Source of the DNA: LMUY01 sp964247705
Lineage (GTDB): Bacteria > Pseudomonadota > Alphaproteobacteria > Acetobacterales > Acetobacteraceae
Reading direction: 5' to 3'
Assembly (NCBI GenBank): GCA_964247705.1
Contig: CAXTVQ010000009.1
Location: 1 to 64,000 of the forward strand
Length of the DNA stretch: 64,000 bases
Shown here piece after piece: positions 49,878 to 58,797 of this stretch (position 1 is the first letter of the stretch; the number at the start of each line of letters is the position of its first letter). Position numbers and translations under genes: made by a program. A model generated the notes under the pieces. That model searched no databases and was not told the origin of the DNA. It saw only the letters and a program-made list of their open reading frames with translations.

Positions 49878-51185
49878 CTAAGCCGGCCGGCATAGCCGCT
49901 CCAACTCCGGCAGCGCCACCGGCACATCCTCCTGGATGTCGCTGAACCGGGTGAACTGGCCGAGATAGTGCCGGTGCGCCCGCTCCCATGCGTCGTCGTC
50001 CGGATCGCCCCACAGCCGGCGGTAGTCGGGCGAGCTGGGATACGGATACAGCGGCACCGGGTCGTTCGCCCACACGCCGGCGTCCTGCAGCCGTGCGCGC
50101 CAGGTGCGGACCAGCTCGGCCTCGTCCGCCGCCGTCTCGATCAGGTTGGCCTGCACGAACGGCACGTGCTGGCGGGCCGTGATCAAGCGGTCGGCCAACT
50201 CGTCCGTCGTCATCTTGCACCGTTTGTCCAGCGCGGCGCGGCCGTCCACCGTCAGGCTCTCGACGCCGGCCTCGATCGAGACGCAGCCGGCCCGGCCCAG
50301 CAGTTCGAGCATCTCGGGCTTCCACAGGTCGATGCGCGTCTGCACGCCGAACTGCACCGGGCGCAGCACCAGCGCCTCCAGCAAATCCGCGCGCGGCAGG
50401 AAGATCTCGTCGATGAAATAGAGGTAGGTGACGCCCTGGCCGATCAGCGCGTCGATCTCGGCCAGCAAGGGGGCGAGGTCGCGGCGGCGGTATTTGTCGC
50501 GGAAATCGATCTTGGCGCAGAAGCTGCAGGTGTAGGGGCAGCCGCGGGACGCTTCCACCTCGGCCCCTGGTCCCCCGTGCTCGACATCCTCGGGGCGGCG
50601 GTCGAAGCGGTGGTGGTGGTGCTGGTGCCGCTGCACCCAGGCATCCGGCCAACGCAGCGCGGGCAGGTCGGTGAAGCGCGTGCTCAGTGGGCCGCCGGCT
50701 TGGCGCAGCACGCCTGCTTCCAGCACCGCCGTTCCTGGGACGACCCCGGGCTGGCCGCCGTTCGCCAGCGCCAGCACCGCCTCCTCGCACTCGCCCAGCA
50801 CGATTGCGCCGCAGCCCAGCTTGCGCAGCGCCGGGCCGGGGGTGGAGGAGCCGTGCGGCCCGACCGCCACCGTCATCCCGCCAGCCGTGCCGATCGCGTC
50901 CAGCGTCGCCCGCGGCACGCGCAGTTCCGGCTGGGCGCAGCGCCAGAACAGGTACGAAGGCGCCGTCGTCACCACGGTCATCGCCGGTGCGAACGCCGCC
51001 ACCGCGTCCGCCAGTTCGGCGTCCGTCCGGCCCTCGATATGGCCGTCCACCAGCAGCACTTCGTGGCCGGCCGCTTCCAGCAGCACCTGGCAGCAGCCGA
51101 GTTCCAGCGGCAGGTGCGGCTCGCGGCAGCCGAAATAGATGCTGCCCTCGAAGCGCCAGGGCGGGTTGACCAGGGCGACCCTCAT
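49878..51185 (-). CDS. Radical SAM enzyme with B12-binding-like N-terminal domain
   Basis: A 435-residue protein. The N-terminus (RVALVNPPWRFEGSIYFGCR, LELGCCQVLLEAAGHEVLLV) has the layout of cobalamin-binding radical SAM enzymes, and the cluster motif CPYTCSFC (Cys216, Cys220, Cys223) begins the SAM barrel, with FIDEIFLPRADLLEALV further on. A His-rich stretch RHQHHHHR lies just before the barrel. B12 radical SAM enzymes in glycan clusters typically methylate unactivated carbons or rearrange sugars; the substrate here is unknown. ATGA overlap with the upstream epimerase gene supports a nucleotide-sugar or glycan role. Confidence 0.85.
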   Translation of the reverse strand: MRVALVNPPWRFEGSIYFGCREPHLPLELGCCQVLLEAAGHEVLLVDGHIEGRTDAELADAVAAFAPAMTVVTTAPSYLFWRCAQPELRVPRATLDAIGTAGGMTVAVGPHGSSTPGPALRKLGCGAIVLGECEEAVLALANGGQPGVVPGTAVLEAGVLRQAGGPLSTRFTDLPALRWPDAWVQRHQHHHHRFDRRPEDVEHGGPGAEVEASRGCPYTCSFCAKIDFRDKYRRRDLAPLLAEIDALIGQGVTYLYFIDEIFLPRADLLEALVLRPVQFGVQTRIDLWKPEMLELLGRAGCVSIEAGVESLTVDGRAALDKRCKMTTDELADRLITARQHVPFVQANLIETAADEAELVRTWRARLQDAGVWANDPVPLYPYPSSPDYRRLWGDPDDDAWERAHRHYLGQFTRFSDIQEDVPVALPELERLCRPA

Positions 51186-52252
51186 GCGTCCGCCGCCGCC
51201 TCCGCCAATGCGGACCGCTCGGCCATGAGCCAGTTCGCCAACCGCCCGAGGCCGTCCCGCCAGCCCACCGAAGCCGGCAGGCCGAGCGCCGCACGCACCT
51301 TGCGGGTGTCGGCCACGAAGTAGCGCTGGTCGCCGGGCCGCCACGCGTCGAACCGCACGTCCGGCCGCTGGCCGGTGCTGGCCTGGATCGCCCCCAGAAC
51401 GTCCAGCAGCGTCACGGCGTTGGCAGGTCCTCCGCCGAGGTTGAAGGCCTGGCCCGACACGGCGCCGATCCGCGCGGCGGCACGGACGTACACCTCCACC
51501 GCGTCGTCCACGAACAGCACGTCACGCACCTGGCGGCCGTCGCCGTAGATGCTGATCGGGCGGCCATCGATCGCTGAGATCAGGAAGTGGGCCAGCCAAC
51601 CCTGGTCCTCCGTTCCCATCTGCCGCGGGCCATAGATGCAGCTCATCCGCAACACACAGGCCGGCAGGCCGAAGGAGCGGGCGTAGTCCAATACATACTG
51701 GTCGGCGGCACCCTTGGAGCAGCCGTATGGCGTGTAGAAGTCGAGCGCCCGGCCCTCGCCCACGCCGTGGGCACGCAGCGCCGGGTCGGTCGGCAGGTAG
51801 GCGCTGCCATTATCCTCGAGCGCCACGTCGTGCAGGTCGCCATAGACCTTGTTGGTGCTGGCGAACACCAGCGGCACCCGGTCCACCCGGCGGCGCAGCG
51901 CCTCCAGCACGTGCATGGTGCCGCGCACGTTGATGTCGAAATCGTCCATCGGCGATGTGAGCGACGTGGTGACCGCGACCTGCGCGGCCATGTGGAACAC
52001 GCCGGAGCAGCGCATCGCCGCGTCCCGCACCGCGCCCTCGTCCCGCACGTCCGCCACTGCGGCGCTCACCCGGCGGGGATGGCGGTGCTTCAGCCACTCG
52101 AGGTTTCGCGCGACGCCCGGCCGGGTGAGGGCGTCGAACACCAGCACGTCCTGCCCGTCCCGCGCCAGGCGGTCGGCCAGGTTGGCGCCGATGAACCCGG
52201 CCCCGCCGGTGACCAGCACCGGGCGCGACCGCAGCACCGCGGGCGATGTCAC
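51182..52252 (-). CDS. SDR sugar epimerase, CDP-paratose/tyvelose 2-epimerase-like
   Basis: A 356-residue extended SDR. It has the cofactor loop VLVTGGAGFIGANLADRLA, FASTNKVYGDLHDVALED, the catalytic YGCSK in YTPYGCSKGAADQYVLDYAR, and CIYGPRQMGTEDQGWLAHFL. STNKVYGDL, SPYGCSKGAADQY-type and RQ...DQGW segments are distinctive of CDP-tyvelose 2-epimerase (RfbE), so an epimerisation on a CDP-deoxyhexose is the best guess; other NDP-sugars are possible. It starts at GTG overlapping the preceding SDR gene and overlaps the radical SAM gene by ATGA. Confidence 0.85.
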   Translation of the reverse strand: MTSPAVLRSRPVLVTGGAGFIGANLADRLARDGQDVLVFDALTRPGVARNLEWLKHRHPRRVSAAVADVRDEGAVRDAAMRCSGVFHMAAQVAVTTSLTSPMDDFDINVRGTMHVLEALRRRVDRVPLVFASTNKVYGDLHDVALEDNGSAYLPTDPALRAHGVGEGRALDFYTPYGCSKGAADQYVLDYARSFGLPACVLRMSCIYGPRQMGTEDQGWLAHFLISAIDGRPISIYGDGRQVRDVLFVDDAVEVYVRAAARIGAVSGQAFNLGGGPANAVTLLDVLGAIQASTGQRPDVRFDAWRPGDQRYFVADTRKVRAALGLPASVGWRDGLGRLANWLMAERSALAEAAADA

Positions 52253-53361
52253 GCGACCAGGCCCCGCTGCTCCAGTTCCTGCCGCGCGCGGGCGACCAGA
52301 TCCACCGCCTGTTGCCGCCGCACCCACTCCACCAGCTCGCCGAGGCTGTCGTCGAAGCTGCGGCGCGGGGTGAAGCCGAGCACCTCGGACGCATGGGTGA
52401 TGTCTCCGAAGCAGTGCCGCACGTCGCCGGTGCGCGCCTTGCCGACCAGGTCCGGCTGCAGATGCGGCAACCCCATCGCGCGCGCGATCGCGTCCGCCAC
52501 CTGGAGGATGCTCACGTCCCGGCCGCTGCCTATGTTGAACGCCTGGCCGGCGGCGGCCGGGTGCTCCAGCGCCAGCATGAACGCTTGCGCCACGTCGTCC
52601 ACGTGCACGAAATCCCGCCGCTGCTCGCCGTCCTCGAACACCAGCGGACGCTCGCGGTGCAGCAGGCGGGAGGCGAAGATGGCCAGCACGCCGGTATACG
52701 GGTTGGAGAGCGCCTGCCCCGGCCCGTAGACGTTGAACAGCCGCAGCGCCACGCCTTCCATCCCGTAAGCGGGGGCCACCGTCAGCGTCAGCCGCTCCTG
52801 GGTGTATTTCGTCAGGGCGTAGACGGAGGCGAGGTCCGGCGTCTTCCACTCCGGCGTTGCCACGGGAATCAGCGGCGCGCCGTGCGAGTCCACCGGATCC
52901 CAGGATGCCGTGGGCGTGCGGGCCGGCCGCTTGACGTCGCCCAGCACCTCGCCGGCGGCCGTGCGATACAGCCCCTCGCCATAGATGCTCATCGAGGAGG
53001 CGACCACGACCCGCTGCACCGGGTTCTCGATCAGGGCTTGAAACAGCACGGCGGTGCCGACGTCGTTGACCGACACGTAGCGCTCGATCGCGTACATGCT
53101 CTGTCCCACGCCCACCTCGGCGGCCAGGTGGACCACCTTGTCCACCCCCTTCAGCGCCGCCGCGACCGCTCCCTGGTCCCGCACGTCCGCCTCGATCAGG
53201 TGGGTGTGGGTCAGGATCGGATCCCGCGGCCCGCTGCGGTCGTGCACCTGGTCGATCAGACTGTCCAGGACCCGGACCTCATAGCCTGCCTTCAGCAGTG
53301 CACGGGCGATGTGGCAGCCGATGAAGCCCGCCCCGCCCGTGACAAGAACCCGACCCGTCAT
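52249..53361 (-). CDS. NAD-dependent epimerase/dehydratase (extended SDR)
   Basis: A 370-residue extended SDR acting on a nucleotide sugar. RVLVTGGAGFIGCHIARALL binds NAD; VVASSMSIYGEGLYRTAAG holds the catalytic Ser region and the YxxxK is in SVYALTKYTQERLTLTVAPA; LFNVYGPGQALSNPYTGVLA and FEDGEQRRDFVHVDDVAQAF are typical of UDP-glucose 4-epimerase-like enzymes. Exact reaction unknown. It is first of the eight-gene minus-strand operon; the ATG is preferred over a GTG two codons upstream. Confidence 0.87.
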   Translation of the reverse strand: MTGRVLVTGGAGFIGCHIARALLKAGYEVRVLDSLIDQVHDRSGPRDPILTHTHLIEADVRDQGAVAAALKGVDKVVHLAAEVGVGQSMYAIERYVSVNDVGTAVLFQALIENPVQRVVVASSMSIYGEGLYRTAAGEVLGDVKRPARTPTASWDPVDSHGAPLIPVATPEWKTPDLASVYALTKYTQERLTLTVAPAYGMEGVALRLFNVYGPGQALSNPYTGVLAIFASRLLHRERPLVFEDGEQRRDFVHVDDVAQAFMLALEHPAAAGQAFNIGSGRDVSILQVADAIARAMGLPHLQPDLVGKARTGDVRHCFGDITHASEVLGFTPRRSFDDSLGELVEWVRRQQAVDLVARARQELEQRGLVA

Positions 53362-53373
53362 ACCCACCCATTC

Positions 53374-53392
53374 ACAATTGTTAAGTCGTTAA
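53374..53392. promoter_or_regulatory. AT-rich dyad before the glycan operon
   Basis: ACAATTGT abuts TTAAGTCGTTAA about 13 bp upstream of the first SDR gene, in the only strongly AT-rich patch of this 70-bp gap. Probably part of the operon's promoter or an operator. No reliable -35/-10 pair could be fixed. Confidence 0.35.
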
Positions 53393-53431
53393 AAACACGT
53401 CCGGCAAGGATCAAAGAAGCTTGAGGTCGGG

Positions 53432-53902
53432 TCAACCCTGCATGTGCGCGAGCATCTCGGTGATGATCTGCTGCGTGCGTGCCCTGTCCCCCGCCGCAAG
53501 CGCCTGCAGCGCGCTGGTGACAGCCTGGATACCAGCCTGTTGATCCGGCTGGTTCGCACGCGACGGCGCCACCGAGCGGTCCAGCATGCGCGTTTCCGCC
53601 TGTTCCAGCGCCTGTTGCGCCTCGCCGGTGCGGCCGAGCACCAGCGCCCGCTGCGCCGCCTCGACGAAGGCCCGCGGCGGGGAACCGGGCGGCACCTCCG
53701 GAGACGGAAGGTTGGGTGCGATGAGCGAATGCGTGTTGCCTGGGCCCACATTGCTGGCGGCGTTGCCGAGCGGCAACGATTGTCCGGTGCCGATCTCGTT
53801 GCCGGGGCGTGCGCCCGTCACAGGGCTGGTCGATGTCTGAGCCAGCGCCGGTGATATCGCCGCCAGAACACTGAATAGAACGGCGAATGGGGTGTAACGC
53901 AT
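53432..53902 (-). CDS. Exported helical protein, unknown function
   Basis: A 156-residue protein with a signal peptide (RYTPFAVLFSVLAAISPALA). A Pro/Gly/Asn-rich linker leads to a C-terminal helical part rich in Ala, Gln and Glu (AFVEAAQRALVLGRTGEAQQ, ALEQAETRMLDRSVAPSRAN, QQIITEMLAHMQG). No family recognised. It runs the same way as the glycan operon, 70 bp before it, and is divergent from the RND pump genes. Confidence 0.65.
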   Translation of the reverse strand: MRYTPFAVLFSVLAAISPALAQTSTSPVTGARPGNEIGTGQSLPLGNAASNVGPGNTHSLIAPNLPSPEVPPGSPPRAFVEAAQRALVLGRTGEAQQALEQAETRMLDRSVAPSRANQPDQQAGIQAVTSALQALAAGDRARTQQIITEMLAHMQG

Positions 53903-54037
53903 CAATCGGTCTCCAGCGCCACGATCCGCGGCATCCTACTAACGCCGGGGAGCCGCAATCGTTCGTGATCCCGCCTGTGGCAACTGGGCTGGTTGCACCA
54001 CGTCAGGGCTCATGCTGCAGCACGGAAAGAGTCTCGG

Positions 54038-57000
54038 ATGGGTCTAGTCAAGTTCGCGCTGAAGTTCCGGATCTCGATCTACATCCTCTCGCTGCTGATC
54101 CTGCTCGGCGGCCTGGGTGCGATCGTGACCATGCCCAAGGACGTGCTGCCGAACGTGGACATCCCCGTCGTGTCCATCATCTGGACCTATACGGGACTGG
54201 ACACCCGCGAGATGGAGCAGCGGGTCACGACCTACTCCGAGTTCTCGCTGTCCAACAACGTCAACGGCATCAAGAATATCGAGAGCCAGACGCTGCAGGG
54301 CGTGACCATCGAGAAGGTATACTTTCAGCCGGACGTCTCGATCGACCTCGCGATCTCCCAGGTGGTTGCGTCCACCAACTCGATCCGCGCGGTGATGCCG
54401 CCCGGTATCCAGCCGCCGATCGTGGTGCGCTACAGCGCGTCGGCCGTTCCCGTGATCCAGTTGGCGCTCTCCTCCGACAAGGAGAGCGAGCAGCAACTGT
54501 TCGATTACGGCCAGTACCGCGTCCGGCAGGCGATCACCTCGACGCCGGGTGCGACGTTGCCGGCGCCGTTCGGCGGCAAGCAGCGCCAGGTGATGGTGGA
54601 CCTCGACCTCCACGCGCTGCAGGGCTACGGCCTGGCGCCGAGCGACGTCACCAATGCGATCACGGCGCAGAACCTGACCGAGCCGAGCGGCCAGGCGAAG
54701 ATGGGCAACATCCAGTATACGATGGAGCTCAATGCGACGCCGACGACGATCGACGCGCTGAACCACATTCCCATCAAGGTCGTGAACGGCACGCCGGTGC
54801 TGGTGCAGGACGTGGCCTTCGTGCGCGACGGCTACCAGGTGCAGCAGAACATCGTGCGCCAGAACGGCAGCCGCAGCGCGCTGCTGACCGTTCTGAAGAA
54901 CGGCAACGCCTCCACGCTCTCCGTGGTCAACACGGTCAAGTCGTTGCTGCCGGGCATCCGGGCCGCGGCCCCGCCGGACCTGCACATCACACCGCTGTTC
55001 GACCAGTCGGTATTCGTCTCGGGCGCAATCAGTGACGTGTTGCGCGAGGGCACGATCGCGGCCGGATTGACCGGGGTGATGATCCTGCTGTTCCTCGGAT
55101 CCTGGCGCTCCACGCTGATCGTGCTGATCTCGATCCCGCTCTCGATCCTGACATCCCTGGCCGTGCTGGCCGTGCTGGGCGATACGCTCAACATCATGAC
55201 GCTGGGCGGCCTGGCGCTCGCCGTCGGCATCCTGGTGGACGACGCGACGGTCGCCATCGAGAACACCTACCGGCTGATGGAGGAAGGCAATGACTTCCGC
55301 AAGTCGGTCGTGGAAGGAGCAGCCGGGATCGCGAAGCCGGCACTGATCTCCACGTTGTCGATCTGCTGCGCCTTCGTCTCGGTGCTGTTCCTGAACGGCG
55401 CCGCCAAGTTCCTGTTCACGCCGCAAGCCTTGGCCGTGGTGTTCGCCATGCTCGCCTCCTACGGGCTGTCGCGGACGCTGGTGCCGGTGCTGATCGACGT
55501 GCTGGTGCACAAGGAATTCGACCAGCGGCATGGCGAGCACGCGGACAAGGACAAGGACCGCAAGCCCGGCGTATTCGGCCGCATCCATGCCGGCTTCGAG
55601 CGCGGCTTCGAGAGCTTCCGCGGCGGCTATGTTGCGCTGCTGCACGGCGCGGTGCATCGCCGGTGGGTGACGCTCGGGATCGCCGGCAGCATCCTGGTCA
55701 TGGGCGGCGTGCTGTTCACCTTCGTGGGTGAGGATTACTTCCCCCAGATCCAATCGAGCCAGATCACGCTGCACGTGCGCGGCATGTCCGGGCTGCGCAT
55801 CGAGGAGACGGAGCGCCTGTTCCAGCAGGTCGAGGATACGGTCCGCCAGACCGTTCCCTCGACCAAACTGATCCTGGACAACATCGGCCTGCCGTCGAAC
55901 AACTATAACCTGGCCTTCACCGATGGCTCCACCGTCGCCCTGAACGACGGGCAGATCCTCATCTCGCTGAACGAGGACCATCCGTCGACCCTCGGCATAC
56001 AGAAGAAGCTGCGCGTCGTATTGCGCGAGAAATTCCCGAACGCGATCTTTTACTTCCAGCCGGCCGACATCATCACCCAGGTGCTGAACTTCGGCGTGGC
56101 AGCGCCGATCGACATGCAGGTTTCGGGCAAGGACCGGGAGAAGGATCTTCAGGTTGCCCAGGAAGCCGTCCGCCGCCTGCGCGGCGTGGTGGGCGCGGTC
56201 GACGTGCACCTGCAGCAGATCGTGGACGCGCCCGAGTTCTTCGTCGACGTGGACCGGGTACGCGCCTCGGAACTCGGGCTCACGGAGCAGCAGGTTGCGA
56301 CGAACCTGAATACCTCATTGTCGTCGTCCTACCAGGTGCAGCCGAACTTCTGGACCGATCCCAAGAGCGGGATCCCCTACCAGTTGGCGGTGCAAACCCC
56401 GGAATATCGCACCGACTCGCTTTCGGACGTCGAGAACACGCCGATGCTGGTGTCCAACAATGGCGCCAGCGCCCCCAATCTGCTGTCCAACGTCGCGACC
56501 CTGAGGCGCCGGCCGCTGCAGCTCGTGGCCAGCCACGAGAACACGCAGCCGACCTACGACATCCTTGCCAACATTCAGGACCGGCCGCTGGGTGCCGTCG
56601 AAGCCGACATCGCCCCGATCATGAAAGACCTGCAGAAGCAGTTGTCGCCCGGCAACACTGTCAGCGTGCGCGGGCAGATCCTCTCCAAGGACCAGGCCTT
56701 CGACAATATCGGCCTCGGCCTCGTGGTCGCCCTGGTCGCGGTCTACATGCTGATGGTGGTCAACTACCAGAGCTGGGGCGATCCGCTGGTGGTGCTGCTG
56801 GCGCTGCCGCTCGCCTTCTGCGGTATCTGCGCCAGCTTGTTCATCACCGGCACGACGCTATCTATTCCGTCGTTGATGGGCGCCATCATGAGCGTGGGCG
56901 TCGCTTCGGCGAACTCTATCCTTCTCGTTACGTTTGCCCGCGAGCATCGGGAGCAAACCGGCTGCAGTGCCGTCGAAGCCGCGATCGAAGCGGGCGAGAC

Positions 57001-57217
57001 CCGGCTGCGGCCCGTGCTGATGACCGCGGGGGCGATGTTCGTGGGGCTGATACCGATGGCGTTGGGCTTGGGTGACGGCAGCGAGCAGAACGCTGCCCTT
57101 GCCCGCGCGGTGCTCGGCGGTGTGGCCGTCGGGACCTGCTCCACCTTGCTGTTCGTGCCGTTCCTGTATGCAGTGCTGCGCCGCGGTGAAGTGAAACCCC
57201 TAGAGGATTACGCATGA
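54038..57217 (+). CDS. RND efflux transporter, membrane subunit (HAE-type)
   Basis: A 1059-residue inner-membrane proton-driven pump. The N-terminus (ALKFRISIYILSLLILLGGL) is the first helix, MPKDVLPNVDIPVVSIIWTY then TGLDTREMEQRV starts the porter domain, and AVGILVDDATVAIENTYRLM in helix 4 has the Asp-Asp pair of HAE-type proton relays rather than the pattern of heavy-metal (HME) pumps. A second helix set ends the protein (GAMFVGLIPMALGLGDGSEQ). The gene order is pump then adaptor, opposite to the usual one, with no outer-membrane channel gene nearby. It overlaps the adaptor gene by ATGA. Confidence 0.92.
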   Translation: MGLVKFALKFRISIYILSLLILLGGLGAIVTMPKDVLPNVDIPVVSIIWTYTGLDTREMEQRVTTYSEFSLSNNVNGIKNIESQTLQGVTIEKVYFQPDVSIDLAISQVVASTNSIRAVMPPGIQPPIVVRYSASAVPVIQLALSSDKESEQQLFDYGQYRVRQAITSTPGATLPAPFGGKQRQVMVDLDLHALQGYGLAPSDVTNAITAQNLTEPSGQAKMGNIQYTMELNATPTTIDALNHIPIKVVNGTPVLVQDVAFVRDGYQVQQNIVRQNGSRSALLTVLKNGNASTLSVVNTVKSLLPGIRAAAPPDLHITPLFDQSVFVSGAISDVLREGTIAAGLTGVMILLFLGSWRSTLIVLISIPLSILTSLAVLAVLGDTLNIMTLGGLALAVGILVDDATVAIENTYRLMEEGNDFRKSVVEGAAGIAKPALISTLSICCAFVSVLFLNGAAKFLFTPQALAVVFAMLASYGLSRTLVPVLIDVLVHKEFDQRHGEHADKDKDRKPGVFGRIHAGFERGFESFRGGYVALLHGAVHRRWVTLGIAGSILVMGGVLFTFVGEDYFPQIQSSQITLHVRGMSGLRIEETERLFQQVEDTVRQTVPSTKLILDNIGLPSNNYNLAFTDGSTVALNDGQILISLNEDHPSTLGIQKKLRVVLREKFPNAIFYFQPADIITQVLNFGVAAPIDMQVSGKDREKDLQVAQEAVRRLRGVVGAVDVHLQQIVDAPEFFVDVDRVRASELGLTEQQVATNLNTSLSSSYQVQPNFWTDPKSGIPYQLAVQTPEYRTDSLSDVENTPMLVSNNGASAPNLLSNVATLRRRPLQLVASHENTQPTYDILANIQDRPLGAVEADIAPIMKDLQKQLSPGNTVSVRGQILSKDQAFDNIGLGLVVALVAVYMLMVVNYQSWGDPLVVLLALPLAFCGICASLFITGTTLSIPSLMGAIMSVGVASANSILLVTFAREHREQTGCSAVEAAIEAGETRLRPVLMTAGAMFVGLIPMALGLGDGSEQNAALARAVLGGVAVGTCSTLLFVPFLYAVLRRGEVKPLEDYA

Positions 57218-58569
57218 GCGACGATCAGAAGCCGTCCGACGCACATCCTCGTCCGGGCGCGGAGCATGAGGCGAAGCGGGACGATGCCCCGGCGAAGGAG
57301 ACTAAGGAGGTAGGCCCAGTACCGGTGCGCCCACTGATCGTAGCCGGGCTGGTGGTCGTTGGCCTGCTGGGCTGGGGTGCCTGGAGCCACTACGACCAGG
57401 CGGCCGAGGCGTCGCAAACGCAGAAGGACACCCAGAACTTCGTTCCCACCGTGCAGGTGGCGACCGCGCAGCGCGAGGACGGACCGGTGCCGTATACCCT
57501 GCCGGGCACGGTGAGCGCATTCGATCAGTCCACGCTGTATGCCCGTGCCACCGGCTACATCGCCGAGCGCCGGGTGGATATCGGCAGCCGGGTGAAGAAA
57601 GGGGACTTGCTGGTCCGCATCTCTGCGCCGGATCTGGATGCCCAGCTCGCACAGGCCAACGCACAGTTGGTGCAGACCCAGGCAGCGGTGTTGCAGGCCA
57701 ATGCGCAGGCGGACCAGGCAGCGTCCTCGGTCAACCTCGGCAAGGTCACCAACAACCGCACGTCCACGCTGGCCGATCTCGGGTGGGAGACGCGGCAGAA
57801 CGCAGACAACACGAGGCTCGGCCTCGCCGGCTCCCAGGCGAGTGCTCAAGGGGCGCAAGCGGCGATCAAGGTGGCGCAAGCCAACCTAGCCGCCCAGTTC
57901 GCGACGGTCCAGCGGCTGACGGAGTTGAAGGGCTATGAGGACGTGATCGCGCCGTATGACGGCATCATCACCAGCCGTAGTGTCGATACGGGCGACCTCG
58001 TCAGTGCGGACAGCAACGGGAGCGTCGGCAACCAGCTCTTCACGCTGGCGCGCGACAACATCGTCCGTGTGCAGATCGCCGTGCCGCAGAGTGGCGCGAT
58101 CGGCATCAAGGATGGGCTGCATGCGAAGGTGCATGTGCCCGAGCTGCCCGGCCGCGACTTCGACGGCACCGTCGCGCGCAGTGCGGTGGCGCTGGTGCAG
58201 GCGTCGCGCACGATGCAGGCGGAAGTCGACGTGCCGAACAATGACGGGACGTTGCATCCCGGCCTGTATGTCACGGTGGACATCGGCATCCCGCGCACGG
58301 CACCCGGCGTGACCATCCCGGCCGAAGCGCTGATCTTCAACGGCCAGGGCCTGCGTGTCGGCGTGGTGGGTGATGACGGCGTGGTCCACATGCGCGACGT
58401 GTCGGTGTACCGCGACTTCGGCACCAAGATCGAGCTTCGTGGCGGCCTGAATGGCGGCGAGACGGTCGTGATGAGCCCGCCCGCAACGCTCGACGACGGC
58501 GGCAAGGTGAAGGTGCCGCAGCCGCAACAGCCCAAGCCCGGCGTAGAGCAGACGGCGCAGCGAAGCTGA
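57214..58569 (+). CDS. RND efflux periplasmic adaptor (membrane fusion protein)
   Basis: A 451-residue HlyD/AcrA-type adaptor. A 36-residue charged cytoplasmic tail precedes a membrane anchor (PLIVAGLVVVGLLGWGAWSH). PYTLPGTVSAFDQSTLYARA, GYIAERRVDIGSRVKKGDLL and LVRISAPDLDAQLAQANAQL are the lipoyl half and start of the alpha-helical hairpin; VIAPYDGIITSRSVDTGDLV closes the lipoyl domain; beta-barrel and membrane-proximal domains follow. It connects the upstream RND pump to an unlinked outer-membrane channel. Stop and next start share one base (TGATG). Confidence 0.92.
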   Translation: MSDDQKPSDAHPRPGAEHEAKRDDAPAKETKEVGPVPVRPLIVAGLVVVGLLGWGAWSHYDQAAEASQTQKDTQNFVPTVQVATAQREDGPVPYTLPGTVSAFDQSTLYARATGYIAERRVDIGSRVKKGDLLVRISAPDLDAQLAQANAQLVQTQAAVLQANAQADQAASSVNLGKVTNNRTSTLADLGWETRQNADNTRLGLAGSQASAQGAQAAIKVAQANLAAQFATVQRLTELKGYEDVIAPYDGIITSRSVDTGDLVSADSNGSVGNQLFTLARDNIVRVQIAVPQSGAIGIKDGLHAKVHVPELPGRDFDGTVARSAVALVQASRTMQAEVDVPNNDGTLHPGLYVTVDIGIPRTAPGVTIPAEALIFNGQGLRVGVVGDDGVVHMRDVSVYRDFGTKIELRGGLNGGETVVMSPPATLDDGGKVKVPQPQQPKPGVEQTAQRS

Positions 58570-58763
58570 TGCTCGATCTCGCCGTCGAGGGGATGACGTG
58601 TGAGCACTGCGTCCGTGCGGTGACGGGTGCTGTAAGCGCGGTGTCAGGCGTCAGTTCTGTCGCAGTCGACCTCGCGGCCGGTCGGGTGCGGATCGTGGGC
58701 GAGCCGGACCTGGCGGCCGTGAAGGGGGCGATCGAGGCGGAGGGGTATACGGTTCGATCCTGA
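58569..58763 (+). CDS. HMA-domain metallochaperone (CopZ-like)
   Basis: A 64-residue heavy-metal-associated domain protein. LAVEGMTCEHCVRAVTGAVS has the metal site Cys11-x-x-Cys14, and the rest (VSSVAVDLAAGRVRIVGEPD) keeps the ferredoxin-like fold. It would bind Cu(I) or a similar metal in the cytoplasm. Coupling to an RND adaptor gene is unusual, since CopZ usually sits beside a P-type ATPase; the pump may respond to metal, or the linkage may be incidental. Confidence 0.88.
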   Translation: MLDLAVEGMTCEHCVRAVTGAVSAVSGVSSVAVDLAAGRVRIVGEPDLAAVKGAIEAEGYTVRS

Positions 58764-58797
58764 GCCGGCGCTGTTCGCCTGTGACCGCTCCCGGCTT

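Noticed and set aside
51029..51042. DGHIEG (DxHxxG) in the radical SAM protein as a classical cobalt-binding histidine motif
   Set aside because: The motif lies after the second strand of the domain, whereas the classical site follows the first strand, where this protein has NPPW. Radical SAM B12 enzymes often lack the His ligand, so the match is probably coincidental.
54044..56209. A 721-codon antisense frame opposite the RND pump gene
   Set aside because: His/Arg/Gln-rich shadow with no recognisable features, fully covered by an unmistakable RND gene.
58739..58764. GGTTCGATCC near the end of the HMA gene as a tRNA T-arm
   Set aside because: No acceptor, D or anticodon arms flank it, and it lies within the final codons of a well-defined coding sequence.
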